5,722 nt of DNA. Origin: Dehalococcoidia bacterium UBA5627. GTDB taxonomy: Bacteria > Chloroflexota > Dehalococcoidia > Dehalococcoidales > UBA5627. The notes under the pieces are model-generated. The model ran no database searches, was not told where the DNA came from, and worked only from the letters and a program-made list of their open reading frames with translations. The stretch lies in NCBI GenBank assembly GCA_002421585.1, contig DIKD01000067.1, positions 1 through 5,722 of the forward strand, written 5' to 3'. The position numbers were made by a program, and so were the translations under genes. Positions 1-4,830 of the stretch are shown piece after piece; position 1 is the stretch's first letter; every line of letters begins with the position of its first letter.

Positions 1-11
1 TTCACACTTAA

Positions 12-311
12 TATTGTAGAACCGAAAAACATTACCCCGGTATCGGTAGAGATGCTGAAGTAATCGATGTGGCAACGCCTTATACCCTGTGGCGATACAC
101 TCTTAATAATAAGGCTTCGTGGGGAGGCTGGCTTTTGGGTGCCGATAATATGATGGAAGTTATCGAACGCAGTCTGCCGGGGCTTTCCAATTTCTATATG
201 GCGGGGCATTGGGTGATGGGGGGAGTCCCCGGGGTAATACTTTCGGGGCGTCATGCTGTACAGCTTATCTGCCGTGATGAAAAGCAGAAGTTTAAGGTTA
301 AATCTTTTTAG
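12..311 (+). CDS. Phytoene desaturase-like FAD-dependent oxidoreductase, C-terminal end (5' part outside window, frame break near left edge)
   Basis: This is the C-terminal ~100 residues of a flavin-dependent amine-oxidase-fold protein of the phytoene desaturase/carotenoid isomerase type. The visible landmarks are EKHYPGIG, then DVATPYTLWRYT, then the closing FAD-contact block FYMAGHWVMGGVPGVILSGRHAV, which is where these enzymes end. The substrate cannot be told from this fragment. Family-like sequence in this frame begins at about base 24, well upstream of the GTG at 69, so 69 is not a credible start. However, an in-frame TAA lies at 9-11. Frame 1 reads openly across bases 1-21 (FTLNIVE), so a one-base deletion near base 20 would join the two halves. 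This is either a disrupted gene or a sequencing error. It ends with TAG at 309-311, 13 bases before the nitroreductase gene, which suggests co-transcription. Confidence 0.72.
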   Translation, partial: YCRTEKHYPGIGRDAEVIDVATPYTLWRYTLNNKASWGGWLLGADNMMEVIERSLPGLSNFYMAGHWVMGGVPGVILSGRHAVQLICRDEKQKFKVKSF

Positions 312-315
312 CAGC

Positions 316-320
316 GAGGT
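316..320 (+). promoter_or_regulatory. Ribosome binding site for the nitroreductase gene
   Basis: GAGGT lies four bases before the ATG at 325. It starts just after the stop codon of the upstream oxidoreductase (309-311). It favours 325 over the earlier in-frame ATG at 253, which would lie inside the upstream gene and lacks a comparable site. Confidence 0.55.
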
Positions 321-324
321 TTTT

Positions 325-1119
325 ATGGATACATCTTTTATCAGATGGTACGAAGCAATCGCAAAAAGAAGGTCTTACAGAACATATGATAAGAGCAAGA
401 TTTTAGAGCCGGAAAAAATTGAGGCTTTGAATAACGTATGTAAAGAGTTCAAGCCTTTTCCCGGTGTCCGCGCAACTCCGGTAACCGAACCGCGGGAAGA
501 TGTTTTTAAGTTTATAGCCGGCAGCTATGGCGTAATCAGCGGCGCTCCGGCTTTTATCGCATTTATCGGTGATAAAAACAATCCCAATGTCAACGAGTAT
601 GCCGGTTATATCGGTGAAGGAATTATTCTGGAGGCAACAGCGCTGGGTTTGGGCAGCTGCTGGGTTGCTGCTGCTTTCAGTGCCGGAAAAACAGCAGATA
701 TTATTGAAATGAACGATAATGAGCGTTTGATGGCTGTTACACCGCTCGGTTATGCTGTGCAAAATACCTCCATTAAGGATAAGGTAATGACCGGTTTCGG
801 TCGTACGCATAAACGGCTCTCGGTTGAAAAACTGGTTACCGGTTTAAGCTATGAGCAGTCTCCGGAATGGATAAAGGACGCAATCGAAGCTGCCAGACTG
901 GCTCCTTCGGCGGTAAACCGTCAGCCGTGGGGATTTAATATAGAGGAAGACGGAATTACCGTCTTTGTAAGAAGCAGTGGTACCGATTTCAATATTTCTT
1001 ATCGTTTGGATTGCGGCATTGCTATGCTTCACATCGAGGTAGCGGCTCTGAATGCAGGTATCAGGGGCAAGTGGGAGTTTCTGGAGTCTCCCGGGGTGGC
1101 GAGGTTTAGGGTGGTTTAG
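325..1119 (+). CDS. Nitroreductase family protein (TM1586-type putative nitroreductase)
   Basis: A 264-residue flavoprotein of the nitroreductase fold, most like the group called putative TM nitroreductase (TM1586). Such proteins are expected to bind FMN and to be NAD(P)H-dependent cytoplasmic reductases; the physiological substrate is unknown. The FMN-phosphate motif RRSYR is at residues 15-19. A helix and strand typical of the fold follow (GEGIILEATALGLGSCWV, about 97-114). A second half begins with the nitroreductase-like ARLAPSAVNRQPWGF block (190-204), giving the two-lobed layout of this subgroup. The start at 325 is chosen because MDTSFIRWYEAIAKRRS is the natural N-terminus and GAGGT precedes it; an open frame back to 253 overlaps the upstream gene. 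The gene follows the oxidoreductase by 13 bases in an apparent operon and converges on the HEPN gene, with 21 bases between their ends. Confidence 0.85.
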   Translation: MDTSFIRWYEAIAKRRSYRTYDKSKILEPEKIEALNNVCKEFKPFPGVRATPVTEPREDVFKFIAGSYGVISGAPAFIAFIGDKNNPNVNEYAGYIGEGIILEATALGLGSCWVAAAFSAGKTADIIEMNDNERLMAVTPLGYAVQNTSIKDKVMTGFGRTHKRLSVEKLVTGLSYEQSPEWIKDAIEAARLAPSAVNRQPWGFNIEEDGITVFVRSSGTDFNISYRLDCGIAMLHIEVAALNAGIRGKWEFLESPGVARFRVV

Positions 1120-1140
1120 GTTAATAAAAGAAGGTGCTTT

Positions 1141-1632
1141 TTAAGTCAATATCTCTTCTATAGCTTCTAAAACAGGCATTATACGTTGGTAATACTCTTC
1201 TATATCATTAGCAGTCAATTCTAGTTTACTAGTTCCGAAGTGGGCTAGGGAATTTTTATTTCTAATAATACTATCTAAAGCAGTTGCTTCAATACCGTTT
1301 GGGACAATTTTATCGCTAAAAGATTTTTGATAATCGTGACTAAATTCCTTAAGGAGACCACTGATAGTACTATAATCAGCATTCCTGAAGTGCCTATCTA
1401 TATTGCAACGTATATAATTACGTATCTCAGTATCGTTTACTTTGCATACGCGCTGAGAAATTAAATATTCAATACAATCTTCAAGCACGCCAGTAATTAT
1501 TACAGAAGTGTATGCGGCCAAATGAGCACTAAGTTCTGAGCTATGATCATCATTTGTCCAAGAAGTAATATTAGCAATTAAGTTTTCTACTTCTAGACAT
1601 CTTTCTTTTATATAATTAGCTTTTACGCTCAC
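1141..1632 (-). CDS. HEPN-domain protein, RiboL-PSP-HEPN / MAE_28990-like (putative RNase effector)
   Basis: A 163-residue, probably all-helical protein. The diagnostic feature is RNKNSLAH at residues 124-131, an Rx6H version of the HEPN Rx4-6H motif with the usual Asn after the Arg. An acidic helix near residues 47-59 (ITGVLEDCIEYLI) matches the conserved GxxE-type helix of these families. Many HEPN proteins are metal-independent RNases acting as toxins or defence effectors; that role here is inference. The start is GTG at 1632, which shares the four bases GTGA with the stop of the upstream DUF262 gene, indicating translational coupling. GGAGA at 1643-1647 lies ten bases before it. The DNA is clearly AT-richer than the flanking genes (about one third GC in the stretch sampled), pointing to acquisition with its DUF262 partner. 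Family-level call is good; activity is unproven. Confidence 0.75.
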   Translation of the reverse strand: MSVKANYIKERCLEVENLIANITSWTNDDHSSELSAHLAAYTSVIITGVLEDCIEYLISQRVCKVNDTEIRNYIRCNIDRHFRNADYSTISGLLKEFSHDYQKSFSDKIVPNGIEATALDSIIRNKNSLAHFGTSKLELTANDIEEYYQRIMPVLEAIEEILT

Positions 1633-2678
1633 CTAAAAAGAATCTCCGTTGCTAGATTAATCCTATTTTTAACATATTCAGTATCTGTAGTATGTTGTGT
1701 AATTGATTCAACAAAACTGGGATTATTTAGAAGATCATTGTAACGTTTATCTATATCATTTGGAATATTTTCTGAAAGAGCAAATGCAACCATAACTGCA
1801 TCACATATAGCGACATTTATTCCTCGCCTAAGATTAAAAGGTTTATTACCAAGTGTTTCGTATATTTGTGTGGTAGTATTGATAAATAACTCCTGAAAAA
1901 TTTTTGCCATCCTGCTATCAGCTTGGTGCCTAGCCATAAAATTATTTAAGAATTGTTTCATAGGTTTTGTGTATGAATTATAATCCTCATAAAGTGCTAG
2001 AAATCTTACTATTATTTCAATATCTCTCATACGTTTATCTGCATATTCTACCCCAAATATTTTTCGCCATTTGGTATTTTTATTTAGTTCAACTATAAGG
2101 TCGTTAAGTAATCCATGATAAGTACAATTCCTGACCTCCTGTGGCGTTAGCCCTGTTCCGCCTGTATTGAGCCGTTCAAAAATATGGTATATACTTGTAG
2201 TATCATTGGGGTCTAACTGCTGAACGATAACTTCTCTAAGCACTGAATCTCTTAAACGAATACGTTCTGTGTCTTTGAGATCTTCATAATATTTACCTTC
2301 CCATTGTGGGCTTACACCTTTAAGAAAGAAATCATTACCGTCAGGGAGCTCTCTATCAAAAAATCCTTTGATAGTACGCAGCCTCTGTTGGCCATCGATA
2401 ACTATTTGTTTTTCAGAGGGTTCTTTGTAGACAAATATTGCAGGTACAGGTAGCCCAAGTAAGAAGGATTCTATCAAACGACTTGCTTGTACATGTTTCC
2501 ATACCCAGCCTCGTTGAAACTTTGGAATTATTATTTCCTCTCGTTTAATTTTATCTACAAGTAGCTCTAATGTTGGGTCAGAGGGATAAGACACAATTTT
2601 ATAAATTGGGACACCCATTTCTTGATCTTCTATTTCCGACGGTATTTTTTCAACGAGTTCTTCTTCGTCGTTATTCAT
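1629..2678 (-). CDS. DUF262 domain protein (ParB/Srx-like fold), partner of the HEPN gene
   Basis: A 349-residue protein with all hallmarks of DUF262: PKFQRGWVW (residues 52-60), the IDGQQRLRTI block (94-103) and FERLNTGGTGLTPQE (167-181). DUF262 belongs to the ParB/sulfiredoxin-like superfamily. In GmrSD-, BrxU- and SspE-type defence proteins this domain couples nucleotide binding or hydrolysis to DNA cleavage or to sensing of modified DNA. No DUF1524 His-Me nuclease domain follows; the remaining ~160 residues look helical, with the RMRDIEIIVRFLALY segment (216-230) common in stand-alone DUF262 proteins. The catalytic partner is therefore probably the overlapping HEPN protein. The ATG at 2678 has a near-perfect ribosome binding site. 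It starts 33 bases after the gatA stop in the same direction, with no visible terminator between. Its AT-rich composition contrasts with gatA. The domain is certain; the defence role is inferred. Confidence 0.85.
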   Translation of the reverse strand: MNNDEEELVEKIPSEIEDQEMGVPIYKIVSYPSDPTLELLVDKIKREEIIIPKFQRGWVWKHVQASRLIESFLLGLPVPAIFVYKEPSEKQIVIDGQQRLRTIKGFFDRELPDGNDFFLKGVSPQWEGKYYEDLKDTERIRLRDSVLREVIVQQLDPNDTTSIYHIFERLNTGGTGLTPQEVRNCTYHGLLNDLIVELNKNTKWRKIFGVEYADKRMRDIEIIVRFLALYEDYNSYTKPMKQFLNNFMARHQADSRMAKIFQELFINTTTQIYETLGNKPFNLRRGINVAICDAVMVAFALSENIPNDIDKRYNDLLNNPSFVESITQHTTDTEYVKNRINLATEILFR

Positions 2679-2684
2679 AAGAAT

Positions 2685-2692
2685 ACCTCCTT
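2685..2692 (-). promoter_or_regulatory. Strong ribosome binding site for the DUF262 gene
   Basis: Read on the minus strand this is AAGGAGGT, fully complementary to the 16S anti-Shine-Dalgarno core. It sits six bases before the ATG at 2678. It fixes the start and suggests efficient translation even though no convincing dedicated promoter is visible in the 33 bases between gatA and this gene. Confidence 0.85.
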
Positions 2693-2711
2693 AATAAAAT
2701 AACCATGTTTG

Positions 2712-4172
2712 CTATATCTTCGGCTTCTGCTTATGCCAGTCGGTAACCTGCTGGTAGGCATGGGCGACTTTTAGGATGGTCTCTTCGGCAAATGGTTTCC
2801 CGATAACCTGCAATCCGATGGGAAGTCCGTCCGCAAACCCGCCGGGTACTGTAATTGCCGGAACGCCTGCAATATTGATAGGGATAGTAAAGATATCCGA
2901 AAGATACATCTGAATCGGTTCCTGTGCTTTTTCACCGATTTTGAACGGCACGGTGGGGGTGGTGGGGGTAACCAGCGCATCGTATTTTTCGAATGCACTA
3001 TCAAACTCGCGGCGGATTAAAGTGCGCACTTTCTGAGCTTTAAGATAATAAGCATCGTAGTAACCGGCGGAGAGGGCATATGTTCCCAGCATTATACGTC
3101 TTTTAACTTCGGGCCCAAATCCGATTTCACGGGTCTTTTCCATTGCTTCCCACATGTTATCGGTATCCTTGTATGAAAAGCCGTATTTTACGCCGTCGTA
3201 GCGTGCCAGGTTAGCCGAGGCTTCCGACGGGGCGATGATATAGTAAACTGCCAGCGCATAAGGGGTACTCGGCAGAGAAACGTTCCAGTCGATTACCGCT
3301 CCCAGTTCTTCAAGTTTGGCAATAGAGGCTTTGACGGCATCCTCGACTTCTTTCTGCATCCCTTCCACAAAATACTCTTTGGGAACGCCGATGCGCATGC
3401 CTTTAATATCTCCGGTAAGGCACTTGGTATAATCGGGCACAGGCACATCCACAGAGGTCGAGTCATTATTATCGAATCCTGAAATGGCATTCAGTACCAG
3501 CGCCGCATCGGTAACATCATGAGTAAAAGGTCCGATTTGGTCTAAAGAGCTGGCAAATGCAACCAATCCGTAGCGGCTGACCCTGCCGTAGGTCGGTTTC
3601 AAACCGGTAACACTGCAAAAACTTGCCGGTTGCCTGATACTGCCTCCGGTATCGGAACCGAGGGCGTAAATGGCTTCACCGCATGCTACTGCCGCCGCCG
3701 AGCCGCCACTGGAACCGCCGGGAACGCGGCTTAAATCCCAAGGGTTACGGGTGGTAAAGAAAGCCGAGTTTTCGGTGGAAGAACCCATAGCGAACTCGTC
3801 CATATTAGCTTTACCTACCATCACCATTCCGTCGGCACTCAGTTTTTCCATTACGGTGGCGTTGTAGGGCGGCACAAAATTCTCCAGCATTTTCGAAGAG
3901 CAGGTGGTCTTAACGCCCTTTGTGCAGATGACATCCTTAATCATTGCCGGGACACCGGTCAGCGGTTTACAGTTGCCGTCAGCTATCATTTTATCGGCTT
4001 TCTTTGCCTGTTCAATGGCAAGGTCGTCTGTTACCGTTACGATGGCTTTTACCTGCGGTTCGAGCTTTTCGATTCTATCCAGACATGATTTTGTCAGTTC
4101 GACAGATGAAATCTGCTTGTCTTTAAGTAATTTATAGGCTTCGTTTATAGTTAATTGCTTTCCGTCTAACAA
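2712..4172 (-). CDS. gatA: Aspartyl/glutamyl-tRNA amidotransferase subunit A
   Basis: The glutaminase subunit of the cytoplasmic GatCAB complex. It frees ammonia from glutamine so that misacylated Glu-tRNA(Gln) or Asp-tRNA(Asn) can be converted to the correct aminoacyl-tRNA. The 486-residue length is normal. The amidase-signature triad is intact: Lys79 (in MIKD), Ser154 (in PGGSSGGSAA) and Ser178 (in GSDTGGSIRQP), in the usual GatA numbering, followed by the FCSVTGLKPTYGRVSRYGL block and the C-terminal PIGLQVIGKPF segment. The start codon is TTG at 4172. No ATG is available near the family N-terminus, and AAGGAG lies six bases upstream, so the TTG is well supported. It follows gatC by 27 bases in an operon. 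gatB, which often follows, is absent; the next gene downstream is DUF262. Identity is essentially certain. Confidence 0.97.
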   Translation of the reverse strand: MLDGKQLTINEAYKLLKDKQISSVELTKSCLDRIEKLEPQVKAIVTVTDDLAIEQAKKADKMIADGNCKPLTGVPAMIKDVICTKGVKTTCSSKMLENFVPPYNATVMEKLSADGMVMVGKANMDEFAMGSSTENSAFFTTRNPWDLSRVPGGSSGGSAAAVACGEAIYALGSDTGGSIRQPASFCSVTGLKPTYGRVSRYGLVAFASSLDQIGPFTHDVTDAALVLNAISGFDNNDSTSVDVPVPDYTKCLTGDIKGMRIGVPKEYFVEGMQKEVEDAVKASIAKLEELGAVIDWNVSLPSTPYALAVYYIIAPSEASANLARYDGVKYGFSYKDTDNMWEAMEKTREIGFGPEVKRRIMLGTYALSAGYYDAYYLKAQKVRTLIRREFDSAFEKYDALVTPTTPTVPFKIGEKAQEPIQMYLSDIFTIPINIAGVPAITVPGGFADGLPIGLQVIGKPFAEETILKVAHAYQQVTDWHKQKPKI

Positions 4173-4178
4173 TGTAAT

Positions 4179-4184
4179 CTCCTT
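4179..4184 (-). promoter_or_regulatory. Ribosome binding site deciding the TTG start of gatA
   Basis: AAGGAG on the minus strand lies six bases before the TTG at 4172. Because the first internal ATG corresponds to residue 62, past the conserved N-terminal helix, this site is what makes TTG the start. Confidence 0.8.
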
Positions 4185-4199
4185 ACGATTTAATCCAAT

Positions 4200-4487
4200 C
4201 TACTCCAGAACGACCTTGACTCTTATGTAATCGCCGTCCCGCTGCGGGGCATTGGCAAGCACCTCGTCCTGCGGCAGGGAAGGCTTGACTATGTCTTCTT
4301 TCAAGACGTTTGTCAAGGCATTCGGTTGTGCTGTCGGCGGAACATTGTCAGTATCCACCTTATTCAATATTTCGAAGTTTTCCAGTATATTGGATAACTG
4401 CTCGCTCATTTTCTCCACCTCATCCTCGGTTAGCCCCAGCTTGGAGAGGCGGGCAATATGTAAAACCTGTTCTTTGCTCAGTTTCAT
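4200..4487 (-). CDS. gatC: Aspartyl/glutamyl-tRNA amidotransferase subunit C
   Basis: The small subunit of GatCAB, which wraps around GatA and stabilises its contact with GatB. The 95-residue length is typical. Family landmarks are the N-terminal helix EQVLHIARLSKLGLTEDE (residues 6-23), a second helix with EQLSNILENFEILNKVDTD (29-47), VPPTAQPN (49-56) and the closing NAPQRDGDYIRVKVVLE (79-95). The ATG at 4487 has GGGAG six bases upstream. gatC is the first gene of the minus-strand operon gatC-gatA and is preceded by a good sigma-70-type promoter. The left edge of an IS110 element lies about 160 bases upstream of the start codon. Confidence 0.95.
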   Translation of the reverse strand: MKLSKEQVLHIARLSKLGLTEDEVEKMSEQLSNILENFEILNKVDTDNVPPTAQPNALTNVLKEDIVKPSLPQDEVLANAPQRDGDYIRVKVVLE

Positions 4488-4490
4488 AAG

Positions 4491-4649
4491 TTACTCCCGA
4501 CAATTGTAATATTGCCAATTATAACATTCACGATTGAGTATCACAACACGGGTAGTATTAATCAGGAACGTTTTGATTTTTGAAATATCAGGATTGTTAA
4601 TTACAAACATAGAGGAGCGTGGCGATGGCAATAAAATAATCTGTTCGCC
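4491..4649 (-). pseudogene. Possible 3' remnant of an unknown gene cut by the IS110 element
   Basis: From the proposed left edge of the insertion to a TAA at 4493-4491, the minus strand is open for 52 codons in one frame, reading GEQIILLPSPRSSMF at the start and NWQYYNCRE at the end. The stop lies three bases before the gatC ATG, the tight spacing seen in operons. The open frame continues into the element, but there it is antisense to the bridge RNA and transposase region and means nothing. No family is recognised, and chance openness in AT-rich DNA is quite possible. The good promoter inside this stretch argues that it is simply an intergenic region. It is recorded so that the sequence can be compared with uninterrupted homologues. 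Confidence 0.2.
4518..4546 (-). promoter_or_regulatory. Predicted sigma-70 promoter with extended -10 for gatC-gatA
   Basis: On the minus strand, TTGTGA (4546-4541, 4 of 6 to the -35 consensus) and a perfect TATAAT (4523-4518) are separated by 17 bases. The -10 is preceded by TG with one base between, the extended -10 form. The start of transcription would fall near 4511, giving a leader of about 24 bases before the gatC ATG. No terminator is visible between gatA and DUF262, so the same transcript may reach the DUF262 and HEPN genes. A caveat is that the same bases lie in a short open frame ending just before gatC. Confidence 0.6.
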
Positions 4650-4659
4650 CTTGTATCTT

Positions 4660-4815
4660 AAAAATATTGTATCATTATTATTGATGGGCGAGATAGACCG
4701 ATTCGCCCTGGGTTTAATAAGACCGCCGCTTAGCATGGTCGTCTCGCCCCGAATATAATAAGAGCCCGAACAGTTGCATGGGTTAACCAAACCCGCATTT
4801 TGCAAGGAAGGGCCA
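4660..4815 (+). ncRNA. Putative IS110 bridge RNA (target- and donor-binding hairpins)
   Basis: Bridge RNAs are made from the non-coding left end of IS110-group elements and guide the transposase to donor and target DNA. Two hairpins fit. The target-binding one has an 8-bp stem, GGGCGAGA (4686-4693) with TCTCGCCC (4742-4749). An inner 4-bp stem follows (4696-4699 with 4737-4740), with a small hairpin (4711-4714 with 4721-4724) between the two guide strands. The donor-binding one has GCCC/GGGC at its base (4764-4767 with 4810-4813) and GGGTT/AACCC at its tip (4780-4784 with 4790-4794). From memory, the IS621 donor loop also carries ACAGT, CATGG and TTTGCAAGG in this order, as here (4770-4774, 4777-4781, 4798-4807). 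The 5' end is uncertain, and a 5' stem-loop is only weakly visible (4671-4685). Confidence 0.65.
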
Positions 4816-4821
4816 AAGGAG
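4816..4821 (+). promoter_or_regulatory. Ribosome binding site of the IS110 transposase
   Basis: AAGGAG nine bases before the ATG at 4831. It begins only two bases after the closing stem of the donor-binding hairpin (ending 4813), so folding of the bridge RNA and access to this site could affect each other. Confidence 0.7.
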
Positions 4822-4830
4822 ACGAACTTG

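Noticed and set aside
253..324. An upstream in-frame ATG extending the nitroreductase by 24 residues
   Set aside because: It overlaps the conserved end of the oxidoreductase, lacks a good ribosome binding site, and the family N-terminus fits the ATG at 325.
403..810. A 135-codon minus-strand open frame
   Set aside because: It lies wholly antisense inside the nitroreductase gene, which has recognisable motifs across the same bases.
1126..1141. Hairpin AAAAG/CTTTT between the converging nitroreductase and HEPN genes
   Set aside because: The five-pair stem is almost all A-T, so it is too weak to be called a terminator.
4561..4593. Direct repeat ATCAGGA at 4561-4567 and 4587-4593
   Set aside because: Seven bases in AT-rich DNA without a third copy or symmetry is too little to call an operator or attachment site.
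4730..4759. Promoter-like TTAGCA (4730-4735) and perfect TATAAT (4754-4759) on the plus strand, 18 bases apart
   Set aside because: The -35 half overlaps the target-binding hairpin and the -10 falls in the AT-rich linker between the hairpins. It could drive the transposase, but chance in an AT-rich linker is as likely.
4641..4773. Long-range complementarity CTGTTCG (4641-4647) with CGAACAG (4767-4773)
   Set aside because: The left half lies outside the proposed element boundary, so it should not be part of the mobile RNA; probably coincidental, or a reflection of site preference.
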